Assembly (NCBI RefSeq): GCF_002803065.1
Contig: NZ_NNBL01000028.1
Location: forward strand, 1 to 64,000
Origin: Streptomyces sp. CB01635
GTDB lineage: Bacteria > Actinomycetota > Actinomycetes > Streptomycetales > Streptomycetaceae
DNA length: 64,000 nucleotides
Reading direction: 5' to 3'
Notes under the pieces: model-generated
What the model was told of the DNA's origin: nothing
Databases searched by the model: none
The model's input: only the letters and a program-made list of their open reading frames with translations
Program-made: the position numbers and the translations under genes
Shown here: positions 24,869 to 32,752 of the stretch, in pieces
How the letters are laid out: each line of letters begins with the position of its first letter
How positions within the stretch are numbered: the first letter of the stretch is position 1

Positions 24869-25086
24869 CCGCCGCCGATTACCCGGTCGACCGCGTCGCC
24901 GATCGCCCCGGAGATCAACCCGTCCAGTCCCAACTGGTCGATCAACGTAAAGATCCCGGCAATCAAAATCATCAACCCCGCATACTCCACGAACCCCGCC
25001 CCGGAATCCCGTTCTCTCCCGCGGACGCGGTCCCCCACCGTCACGGTCCACTTCACCCACACCCCGAGTACGCGTTCCTTCAGCAC
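24865..25086 (-). CDS. Flp/Fap-type pilin, small
   Basis: A 73-residue pilin-like protein. A basic leader is followed by DSGAGFVEYAGLMILIAGIFTLIDQL: glycine before the cut, then Glu and Tyr and a hydrophobic helix, the signature of Flp pilins processed by TadV-type peptidases. GTG 25086 has AGGGGA five bases upstream. The 147-base gap before it probably contains a promoter, so the pilin, TadG-like, lipoprotein and OmpA genes may form their own unit. No prepilin peptidase gene lies in the window. Confidence 0.8.
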   Translation of the reverse strand: MLKERVLGVWVKWTVTVGDRVRGRERDSGAGFVEYAGLMILIAGIFTLIDQLGLDGLISGAIGDAVDRVIGGG

Positions 25087-25233
25087 GGTTTCCCCTTCGT
25101 TCCCGCACGACTTCGCCGCCCTGAACCTCCCGGGCACCATACGCAACGTACGGGAACTGCAACCCTCTGTGCCGTGTTTCGCACATTAACGGCGCACGCT
25201 TGACCGGAAGTTGGTCGCTTCCTGTCATGCCCC

Positions 25234-26097
25234 TCACCGCCCGTCGTACGCCACCACGACCCCACCCAGATCGCGGGCGACCTTCCCGCCGAGGGTGGTG
25301 TCGCAGAGGTTGACGGTCCAGTTGCCCGCGGTGACCAGCTCGGCGGGGACGCCGCGGTACTTGATCGCCTCGCGCAGGGCGGCATCGCGGCGGGCGTGGG
25401 TGGGGTGCAGGGTCAGGACGGCGCAGTCGGTGGAGCCCGAACCCGGCTTCCCGGTCTCGCACTTGATGCTCCCGGTGCTCGTCGTCTCCCGTTGGAAGCA
25501 GCCCACGGAGGCGGCCACGTCGTCCGCCAGGGTGTCCACCTTCTTGTAGGTGGGAGTGGAAGGGATGCGTGGGAGTGGGTACTTGGGGGTCTCCGCTCCC
25601 TTACCCTTCGCGTCCAGGACCACCGCGTGCAGCGCCTTCGCGACCGCCGGGGCGGACGGCGGGTCCATGACGCGGATGTACCAGTTCCCGGCCGCGACCA
25701 GTGTCTGCGCGTACGCGCCCGTGCGCCGGGACTCGATCGACGTACCGATCTCCGTCTTGGACACGACGTCGGGGTCGAAGACCGAGATCTCGTTCTCGAC
25801 CTTCACCCCGTCGACCGTCGCGACGCAGTCCGTCGTGGAGCTGCCGTCGTAGTCCCGGCTGCGCACGGTCTCGCAGTCGAGGCCGGCCTTTTCCATCGCG
25901 GCTACGAGATCGCCCGCCGTCGCGAACCGCGGCCCCTTGGGCACCTTGCCCGGGGTGGGCATGCTCTCCGCCTGGCGTTGCTGCGGCGCCATCGGACCGG
26001 CGCAGGCGCTGAGTGCGAGAAGCCCGATCCCGGCAGTGAGCGATACGCGGACTCCCCGCATCGCGCTCTTCGTCCACTCGATCGTCAGGCCGCCCAT
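25234..26097 (-). CDS. Lipoprotein with duplicated domain, tad-associated
   Basis: A 287-residue lipoprotein with lipobox LSAC (Cys32 from ATG 26097). The mature part repeats: both halves contain a cysteine-bearing region, a DxV...(K/R)...Y stretch and an AxNWxV/I block (VAAGNWYIRVMDPP and VTAGNWTVNLCDTT), so it is probably a tandem duplication of one domain. GGGGAGG precedes ATG 26097; GTG 26109 and ATG 26061 are alternatives. It lies between pilin and TadC genes in the same direction. Function unknown. Confidence 0.8.
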   Translation of the reverse strand: MGGLTIEWTKSAMRGVRVSLTAGIGLLALSACAGPMAPQQRQAESMPTPGKVPKGPRFATAGDLVAAMEKAGLDCETVRSRDYDGSSTTDCVATVDGVKVENEISVFDPDVVSKTEIGTSIESRRTGAYAQTLVAAGNWYIRVMDPPSAPAVAKALHAVVLDAKGKGAETPKYPLPRIPSTPTYKKVDTLADDVAASVGCFQRETTSTGSIKCETGKPGSGSTDCAVLTLHPTHARRDAALREAIKYRGVPAELVTAGNWTVNLCDTTLGGKVARDLGGVVVAYDGR

Positions 26098-26176
26098 CGA
26101 CGTCGTCACCTCCCCCCGGAGACCGGTACACCATTCGCAAGTGCCAACTAAACGCTCCGGTCACTGTAGCCAGTCG

Positions 26177-26439
26177 ATGCGCCACACAGCAGCCGTTCAC
26201 CATCGCTGCTTCAAACAAGGGCGAGGGGGCGCCGACCTGAACACCGGCGGATGGGTGAGCAAGGATCTCTACCACGACAACAGTCCGAACAAGAACCTCA
26301 ACCTCGTCGCCGACAACGACTCGAAAAAGTCAGTGTCCGGATCACCCCGTACGGCAAGCGTGAAACTCCAAGCCTGGGCATCACCACCATCTCCGGCTGC
26401 TATCAGGTACCTGAAGGCGAAACCGTCGAGCAGTTCTGA
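26177..26439 (+). pseudogene. Frameshifted gene remnant inside the tad locus
   Basis: Opposite to the surrounding genes and less GC-rich. One frame reads NTGGWVSKDLYHDNSPNKNLNLVADNDSKK and the next VSVRITPYGKRETPSLG through GCYQVPEGETVEQF and a stop. They join well if one base is lost in the A5 run at 26323-26327. No 5' domain or ribosome binding site is seen, so it looks like the 3' end of a decayed gene of unknown function. A programmed -1 shift at GAAAAAG cannot be excluded. Confidence 0.55.
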
Positions 26440-26457
26440 GGCCTCGGCGTTCGGCTT

Positions 26458-27360
26458 TCAACGTCCCAGAATCGAACCGAAGTTGGACCCGGAGCCGAGG
26501 AACATGCCCGTCGCGATGAGGATCATCGTGGCCGGGAGCATGAAGACGAGGGTGACCATCGTGGCCTTCGGGATCGTCTTCGCGGCCCGGCGGCGGGAGT
26601 TCTGGGCGTCGGTGCGCCGCATGTCCGTGGCGATCTGGATGAGTGTCTCGGCGATGGGCGAGCCGAGTTCCTCGCCCTGCTGGAGCGCGGAGACGAACTG
26701 GGCGACCTGTTCGGACGCGTTGCGCCGGCGCAGCTCGTCGAACGCCTGGCGCCGGCTGACGCCCATGTCCATTTGCCGGAGCGTAATGCGCAACTCGTCG
26801 GCCCACGGCCCCTCGTACTTCTCGGCGACCCGGTCGAGCGCCTGCCGGAAGCCGAGGCCCGCGCTGACGACGACGGCGAGTACGTCGAGGAAGTCGGGGA
26901 GCGTGCGGTCGATGACCTCTTTGCGCTCGCGTGTGGCCTGCCAGATCAGGCCGTCCGCGGCGAGGAGGCCGAACGCGAGGGTGAGGGCGGCGAACAGGGT
27001 CTGGCCGTTGGTGAGGAAGACCAGGCCGAGGACGACGCCGAAGATGCCGTAGACCGCGCGACGCGCGGCGTAGCGGTCGATGGTGAGGCCGCCCGGGTTC
27101 CCCGCCATGTCGATCTTGCGGCGCTTCGAGGTGACGCGCCGGGGGCCCATGGCCCGCAGGACGAGGGGGGCGAAGCGCATGCCCAGGCGGTCGACCGCGG
27201 ACCCGGCGGCGGACACGCGTGTGGCCCCGACTTCGAGGGCGATGGCCAGATCGCCGGGGAGCTTGGCCTCGGCGCGGTACATGCGGATGCCCAGGAAGAT
27301 CCCGAGGACGGCGAGGCCCATCGCGAGGGCCAGCAGCAGCCCGATCAGACCCGTACTCAT
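26458..27360 (-). CDS. tadC: Tad pilus inner-membrane protein TadC
   Basis: A 300-residue type II secretion system F-domain protein. A first membrane helix (3-26), a cytoplasmic segment, and two helices near 100-130 precede the F domain: LPDFLDVLAVVVSAGLGFRQALDRVAEKYEG, GVSRRQAFDELRRRN and GEELGSPIAETL. A final hydrophobic segment is FMLPATMILIATGMFLG. It builds the pilus platform with TadB. GAGG lies six bases before ATG 27360; the gene is 42 bases after tadB. Confidence 0.92.
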   Translation of the reverse strand: MSTGLIGLLLALAMGLAVLGIFLGIRMYRAEAKLPGDLAIALEVGATRVSAAGSAVDRLGMRFAPLVLRAMGPRRVTSKRRKIDMAGNPGGLTIDRYAARRAVYGIFGVVLGLVFLTNGQTLFAALTLAFGLLAADGLIWQATRERKEVIDRTLPDFLDVLAVVVSAGLGFRQALDRVAEKYEGPWADELRITLRQMDMGVSRRQAFDELRRRNASEQVAQFVSALQQGEELGSPIAETLIQIATDMRRTDAQNSRRRAAKTIPKATMVTLVFMLPATMILIATGMFLGSGSNFGSILGR

Positions 27361-27402
27361 GACCTACCTCGCTCGCCGTGCGCCGGATGACGGACGCCCA
27401 TG

Positions 27403-28350
27403 TCAGACCTCGATCTTCCCGAGCCGGCGGATCACGAAGAACCCGATCCCGTACAGGCCGAGCGAGACGAGGATCAGCGCCTGGCCGACCGGCGATCCGG
27501 TCACCCTGGCCAGCGCGCCCTCGTTCGACGAGTTGATCAGGAGCAGCGAGCCGAGGCCGAGGAGCGGCACGGTGAACGCGGTCGCGTTGACCTCGGAGAG
27601 CATCGTGCGGATCTCGCGCCGGGTCTCCTTGCGGTCCTCCAGGGTCTGGGTGAGGTTCCGCAGGGACGACACGACCGAGCCGCCCGCCTTGTTGGCGAGG
27701 ACGAGGGTCGTGACCAGGACGACGAGTTCGCGGGACGGGAGGCGTTCCGCGAGCTCACCGAGGGTGTCGTCGATGGTGCGGCCGAGCGCGAGCTGGTCGG
27801 CGACCATGGACAGCTCCTCGCCCGCGGGCGCCTCCAGCTCCTCCGCGGCCATCGCGAGGGACGTGCGCAGGGCGAGTCCGGCGGCGGTGGCGTTGGCCAG
27901 GAGGCGGGCCACGTCCGGGAGTTGGTTGATGAACGCCTCGATGCGTTTCTGCCGCTGCCAGTTGAGGAAGATCACCGCGCTCCATACGCCGACGAGCCCG
28001 GCGATCGGCCCGAAGAAGGGCGCGAGGGCGGCCGACGCGATCAGCCAGAGGGCGACGACCACGGCGAGTACGTACGTGAAGAACTCCCCCGCGGTCAGGT
28101 CGAGCCCCGTCGCGGACAGGCGCAGATGGATGGCGCGGCCGAGCCGGGTGCGGCGCAGCCTGCGGTCGACGGTGGCGAAGCGGCGTACGCGACCGGCACC
28201 GCCGTGCGGGCCGGCGCCCGACAGGCCGTCGAGCCGGTCGACGAGGGCCTGGCGCTGGGCGCGCCCTGACGCGTACGCGTGGAGGCCGGCGACGGCGAGT
28301 GCGCAGGTCAGGATGGTGGCGCCGAGGGCGATGAGGGCGGGGTCGCTCAT
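27403..28350 (-). CDS. tadB: Tad pilus inner-membrane protein TadB
   Basis: A 315-residue F-domain protein paired with TadC. Helices lie at the N-terminus, at about 92-135 and at the C-terminus (GQALILVSLGLYGIGFFVI). The F domain contains INQLPDVARLLANATAAGLALRTSL, GRTIDDTLGELAERLPSRE and NKAGGSVVSSLRNLTQTLEDR. The order ATPase-TadB-TadC is conserved in tad loci. Confidence 0.92.
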   Translation of the reverse strand: MSDPALIALGATILTCALAVAGLHAYASGRAQRQALVDRLDGLSGAGPHGGAGRVRRFATVDRRLRRTRLGRAIHLRLSATGLDLTAGEFFTYVLAVVVALWLIASAALAPFFGPIAGLVGVWSAVIFLNWQRQKRIEAFINQLPDVARLLANATAAGLALRTSLAMAAEELEAPAGEELSMVADQLALGRTIDDTLGELAERLPSRELVVLVTTLVLANKAGGSVVSSLRNLTQTLEDRKETRREIRTMLSEVNATAFTVPLLGLGSLLLINSSNEGALARVTGSPVGQALILVSLGLYGIGFFVIRRLGKIEV

Positions 28351-28384
28351 GATCCGCCGCCCTCGACGGCGGGTCGCTCGGTCC

Positions 28385-29722
28385 TCATCCGATGGCCTCC
28401 CTCGTATTGCGTCCGTCGATGCCGTCCAGCACGCCGAACGCCGGTGGGATCGGCTCGTTCGCGACGTACAAGCGCTCGGCCACGCGGCGCGGCAGCGGCA
28501 GATGCTCGAAAGTGCCGCGCACGCGGTGGTCGTGGCCGAGCGGGTGCGGCACGAAGCGGGAGACCGTCGAGATCCTGAACTGTTCGCGGCCGTGCGAGAC
28601 CAGCAGGGCGATCTCGGTGACCTTGCGCGAGCCGTCGGCGTGCCGGGTGAGCTGGACGAGGACGTCGACGGCCGAGTTGATCTGGTCCTTGAGCGCCTCG
28701 AACGGGATCTGCACCTCGGACATGGACCCGAGGGTCTGCAGGCGCATGAGGGCGTCCTCGGCGGCGTTCGCGTGGACGGTGGCGAGCGAGCCGTCGTGGC
28801 CGGTCGACATGGCCTGGAGCATGTCGAGGGTCTCGCCGCCTCGGACCTCGCCGACGATGATGCGGTCGGGGCGCATGCGCAGGGAGTTGCGGACGAGGTC
28901 GCGGATGGTGATCTGGCCCTTGCCCTCGACGTTCGGGGGCCGCGATTCGAGGCGGATCACATGGTCCTGCTGGAGCTGGAGTTCCGCCGAGTCCTCGATG
29001 GTGATGATGCGCTCGTGGGGCGGGATGAGGCCGGAGAGCGCGTTGAGGAGGGTGGTCTTCCCGGAGCCCGTACCGCCGCTCACGATGACGTTGAAGCGGG
29101 CGCGGACGAACGCGGACAGCAGCATCAGCATCTGCTCGTCCAGCGAGCCCAGGCCGATCAGCTCGGGCAGGGTGTAGGCGCGGGGGAAGCGGCGGATCGT
29201 GAGGGTGGCGCCGGTGAGGGACAGCGGCGGGATGATCACGTTGACGCGCTCGCCGGTGGGCAGGCGGGCGTCGACCATCGGGTTCGACTCGTCGACGCGC
29301 CGGTTCACCGTGGAGACGATGCGCTCGATGGTCTGCATGAGCTGTTCCTGCGAGGCGAAGCGCAGCGGGAGCTGCTCCACGCGCCCGGCGCGCTCCACGA
29401 AGATCGCGTCCGGGCCGTTGACCATGATCTCGGTGATGGACGCGTCGGCGAGGAGAGGTTCCAGTACGCCGAGGCCGAGCGCCTCGTCGACGACGCGGCG
29501 GACCAGCTGGCTGCGTTCGGAGGAGGAGAGGACCGGGCCCTCGCGGCTGATGATGTGGCCGAGGACGCGTTCGAGACGGATCCGCCGGTCGGCCGCCGCG
29601 AGCGACGACATCTCGGCGAGGTCGATCTCCTCCAGGAGCTTCGCGCGGTAGACGGCGACGAGGCCGTCGTCGCGGGAAGGGCCGGGCTCCTCGCGGACCG
29701 TCACCCTTGATCGCAGGCTCAT
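28385..29722 (-). CDS. tadA: Tad pilus assembly ATPase TadA/CpaF
   Basis: A 445-residue secretion ATPase of the VirB11/CpaF family that powers pilus assembly as a cytoplasmic hexamer. Seen: N-terminal domain with ITEIMVNGPDAIFVERAG, Walker A GGTGSGKTT (Lys222), Asp box IITIEDSAELQL, Walker B MRPDRIIVGEVRGGE and His box STGHDGSLATVHAN. ATG 29722 was preferred to TTG 29734, which abuts the Shine-Dalgarno-like GGGGG. It starts eight bases after the TadE gene. Confidence 0.94.
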   Translation of the reverse strand: MSLRSRVTVREEPGPSRDDGLVAVYRAKLLEEIDLAEMSSLAAADRRIRLERVLGHIISREGPVLSSSERSQLVRRVVDEALGLGVLEPLLADASITEIMVNGPDAIFVERAGRVEQLPLRFASQEQLMQTIERIVSTVNRRVDESNPMVDARLPTGERVNVIIPPLSLTGATLTIRRFPRAYTLPELIGLGSLDEQMLMLLSAFVRARFNVIVSGGTGSGKTTLLNALSGLIPPHERIITIEDSAELQLQQDHVIRLESRPPNVEGKGQITIRDLVRNSLRMRPDRIIVGEVRGGETLDMLQAMSTGHDGSLATVHANAAEDALMRLQTLGSMSEVQIPFEALKDQINSAVDVLVQLTRHADGSRKVTEIALLVSHGREQFRISTVSRFVPHPLGHDHRVRGTFEHLPLPRRVAERLYVANEPIPPAFGVLDGIDGRNTREAIG

Positions 29723-29730
29723 GTTCCGGC

Positions 29731-30267
29731 TCAACCCCCTTCCGGGTCACGGTCGTTCGGCATGGTGGCGGTGCGCCGTACGTCCCACCGGTCGTCCAGG
29801 AACGGGACCAGGACCGGGACGTGCACGGTGACGGTGGCGGTGGTCGTGTCGCCGCCTCCCCCTCCGGCGTCGATGTCCGCGTCGAGCCAGCCGCTCATCG
29901 CGGCCTGCCCGGCGCCGGTGCCGTCGCCGCCCTGCGACTGCACACGGGCGGCGGCCCTGGCACCGGAACCGGCCTGGTTCGCGCAGTAACCGACGAGGCC
30001 GAGCTGGATGGCGGCCATGCCGATGAGGAGGAGGAAGGGCAGGAACCCGGCGAACTCGAGGATGGAGACGCCTCGGTCGTCGGAGCGCAGGCTGCGGCGA
30101 GGGCCGTTTCCCGTCCGCGGGCGCCGGGCGCCGTCGATGCCCGTCCGCGGGTGCCGGGCGCCGTCGATGCCCGTCCGCGGGTGCCGGGCGCCGTCGGTTC
30201 CCGCCCGAGCCCGCCGCCCGTGCCCGTGCCGGAGACGGCCCTTTGCGCCCGGGAGCCGGCGCCTCAC
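29731..30267 (-). CDS. TadE-like minor pilin with repeated basic N-terminus
   Basis: A 178-residue TadE-like pseudopilin. The core is DDRGVSILEFAGFLPFLLLIGMAAIQ (Glu71) followed by CANQAGSGARAAARV. GTG 30267 overlaps the stop of the upstream gene as GTGA, so start and coupling are well supported. This gives an N-terminal extension of ~65 residues before the membrane helix, made of Arg-rich sequence with three copies of a ten-residue unit (RTGIDGARHP-like). That is long for a leader that must be cut by a prepilin peptidase; the cut may not occur here. Confidence 0.85.
   Translation of the reverse strand: MRRRLPGAKGRLRHGHGRRARAGTDGARHPRTGIDGARHPRTGIDGARRPRTGNGPRRSLRSDDRGVSILEFAGFLPFLLLIGMAAIQLGLVGYCANQAGSGARAAARVQSQGGDGTGAGQAAMSGWLDADIDAGGGGGDTTTATVTVHVPVLVPFLDDRWDVRRTATMPNDRDPEGG
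30110..30199 (-). repeat. 30-bp tandem repeat (3 copies) in the tadE gene
   Basis: Three adjacent 30-base units with plus-strand core CCCGTCCGCGGGTGCCGGGC; the middle and outer copies differ at a few bases. It encodes the repeated ten-residue block of the TadE N-terminus and keeps frame on copy change. Confidence 0.88.
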
Positions 30268-31859
30268 GGCATGACCCCCTGGTCGTCCTCCCTCGCGGCG
30301 CCCGCCTCGCCCTTGACGGTCCACCCGGCGTCGATCCCGGGGAAGAACACCGGCACCTCGAGCCGCACGGTCGCCTTCATCACCGACCCGTCGGGTCCGC
30401 AGGTGATGGCGGCGCCCTGCCACGCTCCGGGCAGATTCCTCTCGCCCGCGGTCTGGCACGCGCCCGCCGTGTCGCCGCTCCCGGCCTCCGCGGAGGTCGC
30501 GGCCCTGGCCGCCTCGTCCGCCGCGTTCCCGGCGAGCGAGTACGTGTACCCGTACAGGACGCACTGCCACAGCAGACCCATCACCACGAGCAGCAGCGGG
30601 AACATGCCCGCGAACTCCAGGGTGACCGCGCCCTTGTCGCCGCCGCGGCGGCGGGCGCGGCGGCCGGGTTCCTGTGCGGCGGCGTCGACCAGGCCGAGCT
30701 CGCCCGCGAGCCCCCACAGCGCCTGCTTCACCGTCGACCGGCTGTCGAGGTCCTGCATACGGCCCGCGTCGACCGCGCCCTGGAGCTCCTTGAACCCGGC
30801 GGGCACGCTGGCACGCGCGACCCGGGTGCCCGTCACGCGCTCCACGAGCGACGCGGTGATCTCGGATCCGCGCGCGTGACGGTTGATGACGGTGACGGTC
30901 TCCTCGGCCTTGCGGATCTGGAGGCGGTCCCACATACGGATCATGCGCTTCGCGGCGCGTACGGCGACGACGTCGGGGGTGACCAACAGGACCGCCTGGT
31001 CGGCGAGTTCGACGGCCGCCGCGTTCGCGGACCCCATCTGCGTACCGCAGTCGATGACCACGAGGTCGTAGCGGCTGCGCAGCGCCTGGACGACCTGGCG
31101 TGCCACGCGGTCGGTGACCTCTTCGCCGCGCTCGCCGTCGGACGGCGCGAGCAGCAGGCCGAGGCCGGTCTCGTGGGTGAAGACGGCGTCCTGGAGGACG
31201 CGCGGGGTGATGTCGCGGATGGCGGCGAGGTCGGCGACGGAGCGGCGGAACTGGACGTCGAGGTAGGAGGCGACGTCACCGGACTGGAGGTCGAGGTCGA
31301 GGAGCGCGACCGAGCGGCCCGACGCCTGGGCGGCCAGGGCGAGTTGGACGGCGGTGACGGTGGTGCCGACGCCGCCCTTCGCGCCGGCGACGGTGATGAC
31401 GCGGCCGCCGGACGTACCGGCCGTGATCGCCAGCTCGCCGCCGGTGCCGAGGTGCCTGCGCATGCCGCTGGACCAGGACGCGGCGGCCTGTACGCGCTCG
31501 GCGAGCGCGTCGTACCCGAGAGGGAACCCGACGATGCCGCGCGCGCCCGAGTCCATCGCGGCGGTGAGCAGGGCGGGGCTGGTGTCGGCGGTGGCGAGGA
31601 CGACGCCGACGGCCGGGAAGCGCAGGACGAGGTCCCGGATCAGTTCGAGGGCGGGCACGGGGCCGATCCGCTCGTGGACGAGGACGACCTCGGGCAGTTC
31701 GTCGAGCGACTCGGCGGCGAGCCGGGCGAGGGTGTCGAGGAGGGCGGTGGAGTCGGCGACGGGCGGCGCGGGCTCGGCGTCGGGCAGCTGCCCGAGCAGC
31801 GTGACCAGGGACCGGGCGGCGTCCAGGTCTCCCACCGCGGGGAGAATACGGATGCTCAC
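30264..31859 (-). CDS. TadZ/CpaE ATPase fused to a TadE-like pilin domain
   Basis: A 531-residue fusion. Residues 1-145 are a response-receiver-like domain, as in TadZ/CpaE, which marks the pilus site. A MinD/ParA-type ATPase follows with the deviant Walker motif GAKGGVGTT (Lys161), VALLDLDLQSGDV and LVVIDCGTQ. After about residue 395 a GDKGAVTLEFAGMFPLLLVVMG segment (Glu415), a helix and a small extracellular domain form a TadE pseudopilin. The reading is continuous with uniform codon use, so it is a true fusion and not an assembly join. The GTG 31859 start has AGGAGG upstream. The gene overlaps tadE (GTGA). Confidence 0.88.
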   Translation of the reverse strand: MSIRILPAVGDLDAARSLVTLLGQLPDAEPAPPVADSTALLDTLARLAAESLDELPEVVLVHERIGPVPALELIRDLVLRFPAVGVVLATADTSPALLTAAMDSGARGIVGFPLGYDALAERVQAAASWSSGMRRHLGTGGELAITAGTSGGRVITVAGAKGGVGTTVTAVQLALAAQASGRSVALLDLDLQSGDVASYLDVQFRRSVADLAAIRDITPRVLQDAVFTHETGLGLLLAPSDGERGEEVTDRVARQVVQALRSRYDLVVIDCGTQMGSANAAAVELADQAVLLVTPDVVAVRAAKRMIRMWDRLQIRKAEETVTVINRHARGSEITASLVERVTGTRVARASVPAGFKELQGAVDAGRMQDLDSRSTVKQALWGLAGELGLVDAAAQEPGRRARRRGGDKGAVTLEFAGMFPLLLVVMGLLWQCVLYGYTYSLAGNAADEAARAATSAEAGSGDTAGACQTAGERNLPGAWQGAAITCGPDGSVMKATVRLEVPVFFPGIDAGWTVKGEAGAAREDDQGVMP

Positions 31860-31881
31860 GGTGCGGCTCGCCTCCTCTCTC

Positions 31882-31953
31882 GGTGATCTCGGTGATCTCG
31901 GTGGTCTCGGTGGTCTCGGTGATCTCGGTGATCTCGGTGATCTCGGCGGTCTC
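31882..31953. repeat. 9-bp tandem repeat (8 copies) between cpaB and tadZ-E
   Basis: Eight consecutive units of GGTGATCTC (two read GGTGGTCTC, one GGCGGTCTC) in the 112-base gap between the cpaB stop and the tadZ-E start, ending ~20 bases before the latter's ribosome binding site. Copy changes would alter leader length and spacing but no protein. Confidence 0.9.
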
Positions 31954-31971
31954 TTGGCCGGCTTTGCCGGG

Positions 31972-32682
31972 CTACTTGTCCTCGTCGAGGGTGTACGAGC
32001 GGTCGCCCGGCGGGACGGCCGCGTCGCTGCCGGCGGCGACGAGGGCGAGCCGGACGTGGGTCGCGAACGACTCCGCGTACGCGACGCGCTGCGCGTCGGC
32101 GGGGTCGAGGGCGAAGGTGATCGGCACGGCCTCGCCCTGCCGGCGCCGGCCGTTGTCGCCGCCCTGTTCGTCGATGGGCGTGAGCTTGCCGACGTCCATG
32201 ACCTCCGCGTTCTCGACGATGACCTTGGACTGGTCCTTGGCCTTCTCGTTGGCGGCCTTGAAGGTGGCGTAGATGTTGACCTTCGACCCGGGTGTGATCT
32301 TCCCGGCGACCCCGGTCTCGGCGTCGATCATGATGGCGATCTCCTGCTGTCCGTCCCTGAGCTGGGGCCGGGCGACGATCATGTCGGTCTGGAGCAGGGA
32401 CCCCTTCTTCAGCGTCGTGACGGCGATCTTGCCGCGGATCTGGCTGAGACTGGTCACCGCGGTCTTCGACAGCCACCGCTCCGGCATCTCGACCTTCTCG
32501 AACCGGTCGGCGGTCAGCTCCTTGTACGGCGCGACATCGTCCTTCAGCCGGTACGCCGCGACTTCCGGGCCCACCTTCGAGTTCACGTCACGGATCACCG
32601 AGAGCACCCCGGCGAAGGCGCCGACGGCGCACAGGGCCGAGATGACCAGCAGGATGACGCCGCGACGCTGACGTGAGTTCAT
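31972..32682 (-). CDS. cpaB: Flp pilus assembly protein CpaB/RcpC (SAF domain)
   Basis: A 236-residue protein with one N-terminal membrane helix (RGVILLVISALCAVGAFAGVL), a SAF domain (about 45-105: AAYRLKDDVAPYKELTADRFEKV, TTLKKGSLLQTDM) and an RcpC/CpaB domain (GVAGKITPGSKVNIYATF; ALDPADAQRVAYAES). In Gram-negatives CpaB supports the secretin; here, without an outer membrane, it probably helps the pilus cross the wall. ATG 32682 has GAGG 11 bases upstream. Confidence 0.88.
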   Translation of the reverse strand: MNSRQRRGVILLVISALCAVGAFAGVLSVIRDVNSKVGPEVAAYRLKDDVAPYKELTADRFEKVEMPERWLSKTAVTSLSQIRGKIAVTTLKKGSLLQTDMIVARPQLRDGQQEIAIMIDAETGVAGKITPGSKVNIYATFKAANEKAKDQSKVIVENAEVMDVGKLTPIDEQGGDNGRRRQGEAVPITFALDPADAQRVAYAESFATHVRLALVAAGSDAAVPPGDRSYTLDEDK

Positions 32683-32752
32683 GGACCGGACTACCTCGTG
32701 GGGATCTCGTCGGGGATCTCGATGGGGAGCGCGTGGTGGATCTCGTTGGCGA

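Noticed and set aside
26290..26330. Programmed -1 frameshift at GAAAAAG
   Set aside because: No start region, ribosome binding site or stimulatory structure is evident; decay is simpler, though the idea is noted in the finding.
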